Origin: Flavisolibacter longurius
GTDB taxonomy: Bacteria; Bacteroidota; Bacteroidia; Chitinophagales; Chitinophagaceae
DNA: 64,000 nucleotides
Assembly (NCBI GenBank): GCA_014163555.1
Contig: JACJGO010000005.1
Coordinates: 124,001-188,000, forward strand
Direction: 5' to 3'
A program made the translations under genes and the position numbers. Shown piece by piece: positions 27,464 through 37,900 of this stretch. Within the stretch, counting starts at the first letter, position 1. Every line of letters starts with the position of its first letter. The notes under the pieces were generated by a model, which saw only the letters and a program-made list of their open reading frames with translations, was not told the origin of the DNA and did no database searches.

Positions 27464-29884
27464 ATGTTTCGCAATTATTTGAAGATAGCCGTTCGGAATC
27501 TCTGGAAAAACAAGGGCTATTCGGCTATCAACATTTTTGGCCTGGCGGTTGGCCTGGCCACCTGTCTCCTCATCCTGCTTTTTGTGATGGATGAAATCAG
27601 CTATGATCGCTTTAACGAGAAAGCAGACCGCATTTACCGTGTGGATGCTGAGATCAACTTTGGCGGCTCACACCAAAGCATGGCGTTGAACACGGATCCC
27701 CTGGGCGCTACGCTGAAAGCAGAGTTTCCGCAGGTGGAGCAATATGTTCGTTTCCGTGAGTATGGTGGTTTCCGGGTAAAAAAGGGGTCCGAAAATGTGC
27801 AGGAAAACAGCGTTGTGCATGTGGACTCTACCTTGTTCAGTGTATTCTCGTTTCCGCTGTTGGCCGGGGATGCCCGCACAGCCCTTTCCGATCCTACATC
27901 AGTGGTGATTTCGGAAACTATTGCGTTGAAATATTTCAATACCATCGATGCCATCGGCAAAACTTTACGGGTTGATGACAACAGGGACCTGAAAGTTTCC
28001 GGTGTTGTAAAAAACATTCCAACGCAATCGCATATCCGGTATGATTTCTTTGTTCCCTTGCACACGGAAGAAAGCCGGCAGGGGAGCTGGCTGAGTCATA
28101 ATTTTAGTACCTATATTGTTCTGAAAGTGGGTTCCGACAAGAAGCAACTTGAAGGACAGCTCGATGGCTTTGTAAAAAAATATGTAGGCCCGCAGGCGCA
28201 ATCGCTGCTCAATGCCAGTTACGATGATATTCTCAAAAGCGGCTCGTACATCCGGTACAGCCTGATGCCGCTAACAGACATTTACCTGCATTCAAACAAA
28301 GTAGGAGAGATTGGTCGCCGCGGCAACATGCAGTATGTGTACATTTTTTCTGCGATTGCCCTTTTTATCCTGCTGATTGCCTGTGTCAATTTTATGAATC
28401 TGTCCACTGCACGTTCCTCCAACCGGGCAAAAGAAGTAGGCGTACGTAAAGTGTTGGGTTCACAAAAACAAAGTCTGGTGACACAATTTCTGACGGAATC
28501 CATTTTCATTTCTTTTGTTTCTTTGTTGATAGCACTTTGCATTGCACAATTGATGCTTCCGCTCTTTAATGAACTGGCAGGAAAAGAAATCACCCTCGGC
28601 TTTTTCACCAAACCCTGGTTGCTTCCTTCCCTTATAGCCCTGATGCTGGTGGTAGGTTTACTGGCCGGTAGTTATCCTTCCTTTTACCTTTCTTCGTTTC
28701 AACCGATAACAGTACTGAAAGGCAAGCTGGCTGGCGGTTTCCGCCATAGCTGGTTGCGCAGCAGCCTGGTGGTATTCCAGTTTTCCATTTCTGTTATTCT
28801 TATTGTCGGCACCGTGGTTATCTACAGCCAGCTAAGCTATATCCGCAGCAAAAACCTGGGCTTTAACCGGGAGCAGGTGCTGGTAGTGCATAACGGGTAT
28901 CCATTGGGAGAAAAAGCAAAAAGCTTCAAGAACGAAATTAAAAATCTCAAAGGAGTGGAAGCGGTTTCCATGACCGGTTACCTGCCAACCAGCGACTACC
29001 GTGGTGACAGTCCCATTTTTTCCGAAGCATCGCTGGACCAGAAATCAGCCGTCAGCATGCAGAACTGGTATGTAGATGAAGAATACGTTCCGGCCATGAA
29101 AATGGAAATGGCCAAAGGACGAAATTTTTCCACGCAGATGGTCACCGATTCTTCCGGGATCATCATCAACGAAGCGGCCGCCCGCCTGCTTCCGTTTCCT
29201 GAGCCTGTTGGACAAACGGTTTATTACGTGGACGATTTCCAGACCAAACAAACAAAGCCATACCGCATCCTGGGTGTGCTGAAAGATTTCAACTTTAATT
29301 CGCTCCGCGAACAGGTAACACCGATGGCGCTTTTTTATCGTGAAGAAAGAGGAAAGTTTGCCATTCGCTTTCAAACAGAAAACGCAGCCAGCCTCCTTGC
29401 GCAGGTAGAGTCCATCTGGAAAAACATGGCACCCGGACAACCTTTCAGCTATTCTTTCATGGATGAAGATTTTAACCGCATTTACCAGGGCGAACAAAGG
29501 GTAGGAAAGATTGCGCTGAGCTTTTCCGTGCTGGCCATCCTGATCGCTTGTCTTGGTTTGTTTGGATTGGTGACCTATGCGGCAGAACAGCGGACTAAAG
29601 AGATTGGTATCCGCAAAGTTTTGGGCGCATCTGTTTCAAACATTGTAAACATGCTGTCACTTGATTTTGTAAAGTTGGTGGTTATTGCCCTTTTCATTGC
29701 TTTTCCGCTGGCCTGGTTTGCCATGAACAAATGGCTGCAGGACTTTGCCTACCGTATTCAAATCGACTGGAAAGTTTTCCTGTTAGCAGGCATCGCCGCT
29801 TTTTTTATCGCATTGGTGACGGTGAGTGTGCAGGCCGTAAAAGCAGCCCTTACCAATCCGGTAAAAAACCTGCGAACAGAATAA
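27464..29884 (+). CDS. MacB/FtsX-type permease 8 of 11, first of the second run
   Basis: 806 residues, MFRNYLKIAVRNLWKNKGYS. Close in layout to permease 1: KEVGVRKVLGS near 323, KEIGIRKVLGA near 712, with GRNFSTQMVTDSSGIIINEAA and GVLKDFNFNSLREQV in the second periplasmic domain. The 122 bp before it contain no operator copy, so it probably depends on the promoter in front of the DUF4097-like gene. Tail TNPVKNLRTE. Permease 9 follows after 81 bp. Confidence 0.92.
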   Translation: MFRNYLKIAVRNLWKNKGYSAINIFGLAVGLATCLLILLFVMDEISYDRFNEKADRIYRVDAEINFGGSHQSMALNTDPLGATLKAEFPQVEQYVRFREYGGFRVKKGSENVQENSVVHVDSTLFSVFSFPLLAGDARTALSDPTSVVISETIALKYFNTIDAIGKTLRVDDNRDLKVSGVVKNIPTQSHIRYDFFVPLHTEESRQGSWLSHNFSTYIVLKVGSDKKQLEGQLDGFVKKYVGPQAQSLLNASYDDILKSGSYIRYSLMPLTDIYLHSNKVGEIGRRGNMQYVYIFSAIALFILLIACVNFMNLSTARSSNRAKEVGVRKVLGSQKQSLVTQFLTESIFISFVSLLIALCIAQLMLPLFNELAGKEITLGFFTKPWLLPSLIALMLVVGLLAGSYPSFYLSSFQPITVLKGKLAGGFRHSWLRSSLVVFQFSISVILIVGTVVIYSQLSYIRSKNLGFNREQVLVVHNGYPLGEKAKSFKNEIKNLKGVEAVSMTGYLPTSDYRGDSPIFSEASLDQKSAVSMQNWYVDEEYVPAMKMEMAKGRNFSTQMVTDSSGIIINEAAARLLPFPEPVGQTVYYVDDFQTKQTKPYRILGVLKDFNFNSLREQVTPMALFYREERGKFAIRFQTENAASLLAQVESIWKNMAPGQPFSYSFMDEDFNRIYQGEQRVGKIALSFSVLAILIACLGLFGLVTYAAEQRTKEIGIRKVLGASVSNIVNMLSLDFVKLVVIALFIAFPLAWFAMNKWLQDFAYRIQIDWKVFLLAGIAAFFIALVTVSVQAVKAALTNPVKNLRTE

Positions 29885-29965
29885 TGGCAGCCGGTTGAAT
29901 GCCGTGTTGAATGGGCCATCGCATTACCGAACAAATCTGAAATTACATAACAGAAACCCTCTACC

Positions 29966-32323
29966 ATGTTTCGTTCTTATCTGAAAATTTCCTGGCGGAA
30001 TATCTGGAAAAACAAAGTTTTTTCCGTCACCAACCTTCTTGGCCTATCGATCGGAATGACCTGTACACTGCTGATCTTTTTATGGGTGCAGGATGAACTG
30101 AGCTGGGACAAATTTCATCCCAACCACGAAAACGTTTACCACGTAATGGTAAACCGAAATTTTAATGGAGAGATCAATTCGGACTTATCAACACCGTTCC
30201 CGCTTTCGGCTTCCCTGAAGCAATCCTTTCCGGAAATCAAGAACAGTTCCCTCGACAATTTTGGTAGCGAACAGGTGTTGAAGTTCAACGAAACCATCAT
30301 TAAGCGCAGAGGCTATTCAGTATATGGCGATTATTTCAACATTTTTCAATGGACGTTTGTCAAGGGCAGCCCTGCTACAGCCTTGCAAAGCCCTGATAAT
30401 ATCATTGTGACCACCTCTGTAGCGAAAGCTTTATTCGGTACGGATGACCCCATGGGAAAAGTGGTTACCATGAACAACCGCGACCTGAAAAAAGTTTCCG
30501 GCGTAGTAAAAGATCCGCCATCCAATTCCAGCGTGCAGTTTAGTTTTTTAATGCCTTACAATCCATCCGATGACTATGTACGGGAAGCGTCCAACGACTG
30601 GGTGAATGCCTTTACGCAAAGCTTTGTGGAAGTAGCTCCGGGAACAGATATAGCGGCATTGAATAAAAAAATTTCGCAGTTCGTCAATAAAAGATCCGGC
30701 AACAACAGCAATTTCGAATACTTTCTGCATCCCATGGACAAATGGCGGTTGTACAGTGATTTCCGCAACGGCATCAATACCGGCGGCATGATCTCCTATG
30801 TACGCCTTTTCAGCATAATTGCCATTATTATCCTGCTGATCGCCTGCGTGAATTTCATGAACCTGTCAACAGCAAAATCAGAAAAACGGGCCAAAGAAGT
30901 GGGCATTCGCAAAACCCTGGGATCTGCCAAAAAACAACTGATCGTTCAATTCTACAGCGAGTCCTTGATCTTTTCACTGCTTTCGTTTGTGCTGTCAATC
31001 GCTGCGGTTTTGATCCTGTTGCCTTTTTTCAATACCCTGGTTGATAAACAACTTTCCTTCCCGGTGAACAATCCTTTATTTTGGGCTGCTGCGCTGGTCA
31101 TGATTTTGCTAACCGGTTTTGTGGCCGGCAGTTACCCGGCCCTCTATCTCTCTTCTTTCCATCCCATCAAAGTACTAAAGGGCACCTTTCTTCCAGGCCG
31201 CAAAGCTGCTGTCCCCCGGAAAGTGTTGGTGGTGTTGCAATTTGGTGTTTCGGTTTTGCTCATTACATCCACGATACTCGTATATCAACAGGTGCAACAT
31301 GTTAAAAACAGGGACATAGGTTATAACAACGATAACCTGCTTTCCATTCCGTCCTCTCCGGATGCGAACCGGAATGCAGATGTAATTAAAAATGAATTGC
31401 TGCAGGCAAACCTTGTATCCTCCGTAACAAGAACGTTTTCACCCATCACTGAAATCTGGAATTTCACGCCGGCACCCGATTACAAAGGCAAACCGCAAGA
31501 CGCCAATATGATCATGTCGGCAACCCGGGCCGATGCAGGTTTTGTGAATACTATTGGTGCCAGGCTATTGCAGGGTCGGGATTTTACAACAGCTCCGGTT
31601 GATTCTTCCTCCATGATCCTGAATAAGGCGGCCGTTACGCTTATGCAGTTAAAAGATCCGTTGGGTATGGAGATGCGCTACGGAAACCGCAACTATACTG
31701 TTATTGGTGTAACAGAAGATATGGTGATGACATCGCCCTATGCCCCGGTGCAGGCCATGATGATATTTCCCGACAGGAGAAGAGGAAATTATTTTGTGAT
31801 GCGATTGAAGCAGGACCTGAAGCCACAGGAAGCGCTGCCAAAGATTGAAGCCATCTTTAAAAAACACAATCCGGAGTATCCTTTTGAATACCGCTTTGTT
31901 GACGAGGAATTCAACCGCAAATTCATTACGGAAGACCTGATTGCTGACCTGAGTAAAATCTTTGCGGGACTGGCCATTTTCATCTGTTGTCTTGGTCTTT
32001 CCGGATTGGCCTCTTTCACCATTGAAAGAAGGTTCAAAGAGATTGGCATCCGTAAAGTACTGGGCGCATCGGTACAACAATTACTTTATCTTATTTCAAA
32101 AGAGTTCCTGCTGCTGGTGATGTTATCCGTATTGATCAGCATTCCTGTTACCTGGTGGCTTCTCAATAACTGGCTGCAGAACTATGAATACCGGATCAAC
32201 ATCAGCATCTGGCTTTTCATCGGCAGTTGTGTCAGTGTGCTGTTGCTAACGCTGGTGATTGTGTGGCTGAACGCAGCAAAAGCGGCCATGGCCAATCCCG
32301 CAAAAAGCCTGCGCACAGAATGA
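29966..32323 (+). CDS. MacB/FtsX-type permease 9 of 11
   Basis: 785 residues, the shortest copy, MFRSYLKISWRNIWKNKVFS. The first coupling motif, KEVGIRKTLGS, lies near 310. The second, KEIGIRKVLGA near 691, follows SFTIERRF, where others have QRT. The second periplasmic domain is shortened, and the GVVKDFHFES element is replaced by GVTEDMVMTSPYAPV, which resembles the altered element of permease 4. The tail NPAKSLRTE has Ala where every other copy has Val. A 215-bp gap follows, without operator or clear promoter. Confidence 0.91.
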   Translation: MFRSYLKISWRNIWKNKVFSVTNLLGLSIGMTCTLLIFLWVQDELSWDKFHPNHENVYHVMVNRNFNGEINSDLSTPFPLSASLKQSFPEIKNSSLDNFGSEQVLKFNETIIKRRGYSVYGDYFNIFQWTFVKGSPATALQSPDNIIVTTSVAKALFGTDDPMGKVVTMNNRDLKKVSGVVKDPPSNSSVQFSFLMPYNPSDDYVREASNDWVNAFTQSFVEVAPGTDIAALNKKISQFVNKRSGNNSNFEYFLHPMDKWRLYSDFRNGINTGGMISYVRLFSIIAIIILLIACVNFMNLSTAKSEKRAKEVGIRKTLGSAKKQLIVQFYSESLIFSLLSFVLSIAAVLILLPFFNTLVDKQLSFPVNNPLFWAAALVMILLTGFVAGSYPALYLSSFHPIKVLKGTFLPGRKAAVPRKVLVVLQFGVSVLLITSTILVYQQVQHVKNRDIGYNNDNLLSIPSSPDANRNADVIKNELLQANLVSSVTRTFSPITEIWNFTPAPDYKGKPQDANMIMSATRADAGFVNTIGARLLQGRDFTTAPVDSSSMILNKAAVTLMQLKDPLGMEMRYGNRNYTVIGVTEDMVMTSPYAPVQAMMIFPDRRRGNYFVMRLKQDLKPQEALPKIEAIFKKHNPEYPFEYRFVDEEFNRKFITEDLIADLSKIFAGLAIFICCLGLSGLASFTIERRFKEIGIRKVLGASVQQLLYLISKEFLLLVMLSVLISIPVTWWLLNNWLQNYEYRINISIWLFIGSCVSVLLLTLVIVWLNAAKAAMANPAKSLRTE

Positions 32324-32538
32324 GCAAACAATCAAGGTTGTGAATTTGCACGCAACACAAAAACAAATTGCGTGGATAAAACAGTATATGGAATGGAATA
32401 GAAAACATACGCAAACTTTATCATTCGGAAAAGGCGCTTTGTGCAGGCGCTTTCCGGCTGGTTAGAAATGGCCAGCAAGGTATAAACTGGAGCAATCAAC
32501 AATTTCAATATTGAAACTATTTACACAATACACACCAC

Positions 32539-32991
32539 ATGGCAACTCCCAAAATCATCCCCTTTTTCATTGCAGCTTGTTTCACCTTTTTTGCCCTTAC
32601 CGCTTCTGCCCAAAAGGACGATGAAAAGCAAAAAATTGAAAGAGCTATCCTGAATTACGTGGAAGCTTTTTACGAAGCCGATACCACAAAGGCGTATGAA
32701 AGCGTAGCGAAAGACCTTGCCAAACGCGGTTATTACAAAGCAAAGGATGGCTCCAGCAAAGAAGCCAAAATGAGCTTTGAGCAATTGGTAAAGCTGGCGC
32801 AGCGCTGGAAAGCATCCCAAAATATTACCGATGCAACGCCACGGAAGATTACTGTGTTTGAAATCTTAGACAGGATTGCTACGGCAAAGGTTGAAGCCCA
32901 GTGGGGAATCGACTATTTCCACCTGGCCAAGCAAAACGGCAAGTGGACCATCATCAATGTTCTCTGGCAGGATTACCCGGCAAAAAACTAA
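32539..32991 (+). CDS. Secreted NTF2-fold protein, putative lumazine-binding (Lumazine_bd_2) family
   Basis: 150 residues with a signal peptide ending LTASAQ (about residue 24). The mature part has the cone-shaped NTF2-like pattern: an N-terminal helix (IERAILNYVEAFYEADTTKAYESV), a middle segment with LAKRGYY, and strands ending AKVEAQWGIDYFHLAKQNGKWTIINVLWQ. Members are often annotated as nuclear transport factor 2 or lumazine-binding proteins, usually with no known ligand. The stop is 3 bp before permease 10, so the two are almost certainly cotranscribed. A periplasmic ligand-binding or chaperone role beside the exporters is an inference. Confidence 0.82.
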   Translation: MATPKIIPFFIAACFTFFALTASAQKDDEKQKIERAILNYVEAFYEADTTKAYESVAKDLAKRGYYKAKDGSSKEAKMSFEQLVKLAQRWKASQNITDATPRKITVFEILDRIATAKVEAQWGIDYFHLAKQNGKWTIINVLWQDYPAKN

Positions 32992-32994
32992 CCT

Positions 32995-35409
32995 ATGTTC
33001 CAGAATTACCTGAAAGTGGCTTTGCGGTATCTCGGTAAATACAAGGGGTATACCGCCATCAATGTGCTTGGACTGGCTGTAGGCATTGCCTGCTGCATTT
33101 TGATAGCGCAATTTGTCAAAAGCGAATGGAGCTTTGATCGTTTTCATGCAAAAGAAGACCGTCTTTACCGGGCCTGGCTGGAAGAGCATTACCAGGGCGA
33201 AGTTTTCCGGAATACGGTAACCCCCATTCCGCTGGGACCCGTTCTAGGCGCAGGTCTGCCGGAGGCGGAGATGGTTTGCCGCATTACAGAACTGGCACCA
33301 CCGGTAACGGTAGCTAACAATACCTATACCGATCCGGTTATGATGGTGGACAGCACTTTTTTCCGGATGTTTGATTTTCCTCTAATTGAAGGCAACAAGG
33401 CAGAACCGTTTGCCAATGCAAGTTCCATCCTGCTGACACCCCGGGCAGCAAAAAAATATTTTGGGAAAGAAAAAGCCATTGGAAAAAATCTGGAACTGCA
33501 ACTGGGTGAAACAAAACTGCTTTTTACGGTGGGCGGGTTGGTGCAGGAGCCACCATTGGAATCCAGCATTCAGTTTGACATGCTGATACCGTTTGCCAAT
33601 GCTCCGCATATCTGGAGCGAACAGGCCCGCACCAGTGCCTGGTCCAATGTATCGGTGCAAACCTTTGTACTCCTGGATAAAAATGCGGCCCTGCAATCGG
33701 CCAACAGCAAGATCGATGCGATCATGAATCCGCTGGTAGCGAAAAATTACAAATCGGGTGAGTACAAAGTGCGTCTGCAACCGCTGGCCGATCTTCATTT
33801 CAACAGCACATTACCAGAGGGTATGGATCGACCCAGCGATCCCAAATATGCTTATATCCTAGGCACTATTGGGATACTTGTTTTGCTGATTGCCTGTATC
33901 AATTTTGTAACGCTTTCGATTGGCCGTTCGGCAACAAGGGCGATGGAGGTAGGTGTACGAAAAGTATTGGGAGCCGAGCGGCAGCAACTGGTGCGGCAAT
34001 TTTGGGGCGAAGCCTTGCTGCTCACCTTACTGGCCATGCTGGCAGGCATCGGTCTTTCCCTCATTCTTCAAAAACCCTTTAACCAGCTTGCGGCCCGCGA
34101 ACTGACCCTGAGCTTTAATTTGTTTACTGTTTCATTTTTTGTTTTATTACTTCTTGTCATTGCTCTTTTAGCGGGCATCTATCCTGCATTTATTCTTTCC
34201 GGATTTAAACCTGTGGAAGTACTGAAAGGGAAACTGATGGTTGGCGGTAACATCGGCTTTTTCCGCAAAGCCCTGATCGTTGGCCAGTTTGTGGCCTCCA
34301 TTGTAATGATCATCGGTACATTCAGCGTGGGACGGCAACTCGATTACCTGCGTTCGAAGAATCTTGGCTTCGACCGGGAACATGTGGTAGTGGTATCAAC
34401 CAACCAACCACGAAGCACCGGCAATCTTTTGGCCGAGCGGTTAAAAACTTCTTTGCAAAAATCACCTGCCGTCATCAGTGCTACGGCATCTCTTTACAGC
34501 ATGGCCGAATATGGCTGGATGCAATTGGGTTATACCGATGAGAAAAAAGTTTTCCGTCGCTTTTTATTTAACGCCATCGATGCTGAATTTGTTCCGGCAA
34601 TGGGTCTCCAGGTTGTAACCGGCAGAGGTTTTCAAAAGGGCAATACCGCCGATTCCAATTACATCCTGGTGAATGAATCTTTGGTGCGGGAATATGGCTG
34701 GAAAGATCCCATCGGGAAACGGCTGCCGGGTGCCTACAGTCAGCAAATAGTCGGTGTTGTAAAAGACTTTCATATCGAATCCCTGCACACACCCATCCGT
34801 TCTGCCGTGCTGGCTCTAAAGCCAGACAGTGTTTTCAGCCAATCTACCGACGTCACATACGATGCGTCGCCACGGCCACGGGTATCTGTCCGCTTTCGCG
34901 AAGGTGATCTCGACGAGCATATTGCCCTCCTGCAATCAACATGGAAAGAAATTGCCGGTGACCAGGATTTTGATTTTGTCTTTCTGGATGAAGCGCTCAA
35001 TACAGCCTACCAGCAGGAACAACGGTTGGGAACCATTGTGCTGTATGCCTCCTACCTGGCCATTTTTATTGCCTGTATGGGATTGTTCGGCCTTGCCACA
35101 TTGGTTGTAGTACGCCGTACAAAAGAAATTGGCATCCGGAAGGTTTTAGGTGCTGATGTGTGCAGGATCGTTGTACTCCTGGCGAAGGATTTTGTGGTGC
35201 TGGTGATTGTCGCCTCCCTGCTTTCGTTTCCATTGGCCTGGTGGGGACTGCGAAAATGGCTGCAGGACTTTGCGTACCGCATCGATTTTCCCTGGCTGGC
35301 TTTTGTGGGAGCAGCCTTCCTTACACTCTTCATCGCCTGTATAACCGTCAGTTTCCAAGCCATTAAGGCGGCTTTAATGAATCCGGTGAGAAGCTTGCGA
35401 ACAGAATGA
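32995..35409 (+). CDS. MacB/FtsX-type permease 10 of 11
   Basis: 804 residues, MFQNYLKVALRYLGKYKGYT. The first coupling loop reads MEVGVRKVLGA (about 317), so a Met replaces the conserved Lys; the second is canonical, KEIGIRKVLGA near 710, after VVRRT. The second periplasmic domain has GRGFQKGNTADSNYILVNES and GVVKDFHIESLHTPI, plus a unique insertion around DSVFSQSTDVTYDASPRPR. The tail MNPVRSLRTE has Arg for Lys. Translation is probably coupled to the NTF2-fold gene 3 bp upstream, the tightest junction of the second run. Confidence 0.92.
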   Translation: MFQNYLKVALRYLGKYKGYTAINVLGLAVGIACCILIAQFVKSEWSFDRFHAKEDRLYRAWLEEHYQGEVFRNTVTPIPLGPVLGAGLPEAEMVCRITELAPPVTVANNTYTDPVMMVDSTFFRMFDFPLIEGNKAEPFANASSILLTPRAAKKYFGKEKAIGKNLELQLGETKLLFTVGGLVQEPPLESSIQFDMLIPFANAPHIWSEQARTSAWSNVSVQTFVLLDKNAALQSANSKIDAIMNPLVAKNYKSGEYKVRLQPLADLHFNSTLPEGMDRPSDPKYAYILGTIGILVLLIACINFVTLSIGRSATRAMEVGVRKVLGAERQQLVRQFWGEALLLTLLAMLAGIGLSLILQKPFNQLAARELTLSFNLFTVSFFVLLLLVIALLAGIYPAFILSGFKPVEVLKGKLMVGGNIGFFRKALIVGQFVASIVMIIGTFSVGRQLDYLRSKNLGFDREHVVVVSTNQPRSTGNLLAERLKTSLQKSPAVISATASLYSMAEYGWMQLGYTDEKKVFRRFLFNAIDAEFVPAMGLQVVTGRGFQKGNTADSNYILVNESLVREYGWKDPIGKRLPGAYSQQIVGVVKDFHIESLHTPIRSAVLALKPDSVFSQSTDVTYDASPRPRVSVRFREGDLDEHIALLQSTWKEIAGDQDFDFVFLDEALNTAYQQEQRLGTIVLYASYLAIFIACMGLFGLATLVVVRRTKEIGIRKVLGADVCRIVVLLAKDFVVLVIVASLLSFPLAWWGLRKWLQDFAYRIDFPWLAFVGAAFLTLFIACITVSFQAIKAALMNPVRSLRTE

Positions 35410-35518
35410 AAAACTGAATTGTGTAACATTCGGCTAACGTGAATCGTCAAACGGGAACTCTTTTCAACGGTTGTACAATTTATAATATCAACCAACGATT
35501 CGCTTTAAACAGAATAGC

Positions 35519-37900
35519 ATGATCAAAAATTATTTTAAGATCGCTGTCCGGCACATTCGTAGAAACAAACTGTATGCGTTGGTCAATATCCTGGGCCTTG
35601 CCGTAGGAATTGCCAGTTGCCTTTTGATAAGCTTATACATATGGCACGAGCAAAGTTTTGACAGGTTTCACAACAATGCTGACCGGATCAGCCGGGTAAC
35701 CTGGCAATTCAACTTTGGCGATGCGGAAAACAAAACCGCCACAACCGGCACAAGGGTGGGCCCCGAATTTCAACGGCGTTTTCCGGAGGTGGAAGCGTTT
35801 ACACGGCTTCTGAAATACACCCGGGTTGTGGGGCATGAAGACCGTTTGTTTGAAGAAAAAAGTTTCCTCTATGCCGATTCCGCTTTCTTCAACATGTTTT
35901 CATTTCCCTTGCTGAAAGGCAATGCAAAAACGGTATTAAATGCACCGGATCAACTTGTCATCACACGGAAGGCTGCGAAAAAATATTTTGGTGAAAAGGA
36001 ACCCGTCGGCAAAACCGTTAAAGTAGGGACCAAAGATTTCCTGATCACTGGAGTGGCCGAAGAGGCGCCGGATAATTCGCAGATCCAGTTTGATTTTGTG
36101 GCCTCGTTTTCATCGCTACAGGCATCCAAATCGGAAAAATGGAATGAAGCCAACTACATTACCTATCTGCTGTTAAAAGATGCCAACCAACTCTCCGGAC
36201 TTAAACAAAAAATAAACGCGTATATCTCACAGGTATCGAAAGAGGAAATGCAATTGCAGGGAAACCAGTACATGGCTTATCACCTTGAACCCCTGACCCG
36301 CGTTCATCTTTATTCGGATCTTGATGGATTTGAGCCCAACAGCAACATCGTTTACAGCTACATTCTGGCGGTGGTTGCGGTACTGATCCTTCTCATTGCC
36401 TGTGTAAATTACACCAACCTGGCAACCGCCCAATCCGCAAAGCGCAGTGCGGAAATCAGCATCCGGAAAGTAATGGGCGCTGAAAAAAAACAGGTGTTTT
36501 CCCAGTTCATGACCGAATCGTTTTTGCTAAGCCTGGTAGCTGTTGGCTTTGCATTTTTACTTTCGGTTTGGATGCTTCCGTATTTTAACCAGGTTTCAGG
36601 AAAATCCATTGACACTGCCGTTTTGTTTTCCCCGGTAGTGATGCTTGCAATGCTTGGTGCCTCGTTATTGATTGCGTTTACAGCAGGCGCCTATCCCGCA
36701 TTTGTATTGTCTGGAGCCCGGATGATCTCTCTTTTGAAAGCAGGGTTCACGTTCACCGGTTCGGGAACCTTGCGCAGATCACTGATCGTTTTTCAGTTTG
36801 TGATCTCCATTTTCCTGATGGTGGCAACCATTCTTATTTTTCAGCAACTGGATTTTATCCGTAGTAAAGACCTTGGGTACAACAGGCAACAAGTGATTGT
36901 GCTTCCGGTTGACCAGAAAATAGGAGAGCGGTATGATGATTTCAAAAAAGCACTTTTAGCGCAGCCTAGAGTTGTATCGGTAGGAGGTGCGTATGAAGAG
37001 CCTACGAACATCAACTGGGGTGATGGCATCACCACAAAACAAAACCAGCAACTGACGGTGAATGCACTTCCTGTGGATGAAAGTTTTATTCAAACCATGG
37101 GCATAAAAATTCTCACGGGCAGTAATTATAACCAGACGGATGTTTTGCAGTTTGATACAACCAACGATGGTGCTAATCTGCGATACAGTTTCATGTTGAA
37201 CGAATCGGCGGTAAAAGCGCTGGGATGGACACCGGAGGAAGCCGTTGGCAAAACCATTTCCAAGAACAGGGATGGCGTGATAAAGGCTGTCGTCAAAGAT
37301 TTTCATTTCCGGTCCTTGCACGAAACCATCAAGCCGCTCCTGATCTTTATGGACAAGCGTTTGGTAGGCTCTCTCTTCGTGCGAATTGAAGGGCAAAATA
37401 TGGCCGGCACCATCCAAAACCTGGAATCGTTTTGGAAAGAAAGAGCGCCTCACCGACCCTTTGAATACCATTTCCTCGACGAGGACTATGCCAGTTTATA
37501 CAAAGCCGAACAGCGAACAGCCGCCGTGTTCACAGCTTTTTCCTGCATTGCCGTAATGCTGGCCTGTCTTGGATTGTTTGCACTCACCGCATATACCATG
37601 GTGCGCCGGACAAAGGAGATCGGTATCCGTAAAGTACTGGGGGCAACCTTGGGGGATATTTTGGTGTTAGTATCCAAAGATTTTCTTCTTCTTATTGGCA
37701 TCGCTTTGTTGATTGCAACTCCGCTGGCATATTTAGCCGGTGATCGTTGGCTGCAAAATTTTCACTACCGCATCAGCATGCAATGGTGGGTATTTGCGGC
37801 AGCCGGATTGGCAACGCTATTGATTGCATTTGTCACCATCAGCCTGCAGGCCATGAAAACAGCCATAACCAACCCGGTCAAAAATCTGCGAACAGAATAG
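35519..37900 (+). CDS. MacB/FtsX-type permease 11 of 11
   Basis: 793 residues, MIKNYFKIAVRHIRRNKLYA. Its first coupling loop is AEISIRKVMGA (about 311), in which both the Lys and the first Gly of KEIGIRK are changed; the second, KEIGIRKVLGA near 699, is intact after MVRRT. In the second periplasmic domain the GRDFS element is replaced by GSNYNQTDVLQFDTTN, while VVKDFHFRSLHETI is kept. Tail TNPVKNLRTE. A hairpin with a T-run about 90 bp after its stop may end the second transcription unit. Confidence 0.91.
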   Translation: MIKNYFKIAVRHIRRNKLYALVNILGLAVGIASCLLISLYIWHEQSFDRFHNNADRISRVTWQFNFGDAENKTATTGTRVGPEFQRRFPEVEAFTRLLKYTRVVGHEDRLFEEKSFLYADSAFFNMFSFPLLKGNAKTVLNAPDQLVITRKAAKKYFGEKEPVGKTVKVGTKDFLITGVAEEAPDNSQIQFDFVASFSSLQASKSEKWNEANYITYLLLKDANQLSGLKQKINAYISQVSKEEMQLQGNQYMAYHLEPLTRVHLYSDLDGFEPNSNIVYSYILAVVAVLILLIACVNYTNLATAQSAKRSAEISIRKVMGAEKKQVFSQFMTESFLLSLVAVGFAFLLSVWMLPYFNQVSGKSIDTAVLFSPVVMLAMLGASLLIAFTAGAYPAFVLSGARMISLLKAGFTFTGSGTLRRSLIVFQFVISIFLMVATILIFQQLDFIRSKDLGYNRQQVIVLPVDQKIGERYDDFKKALLAQPRVVSVGGAYEEPTNINWGDGITTKQNQQLTVNALPVDESFIQTMGIKILTGSNYNQTDVLQFDTTNDGANLRYSFMLNESAVKALGWTPEEAVGKTISKNRDGVIKAVVKDFHFRSLHETIKPLLIFMDKRLVGSLFVRIEGQNMAGTIQNLESFWKERAPHRPFEYHFLDEDYASLYKAEQRTAAVFTAFSCIAVMLACLGLFALTAYTMVRRTKEIGIRKVLGATLGDILVLVSKDFLLLIGIALLIATPLAYLAGDRWLQNFHYRISMQWWVFAAAGLATLLIAFVTISLQAMKTAITNPVKNLRTE

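Noticed and set aside
32432-32460. Hairpin around GGCGC and GCGCT after permease 9
   Set aside because: Needs a bulge and has no T-run, so it is not a convincing terminator.
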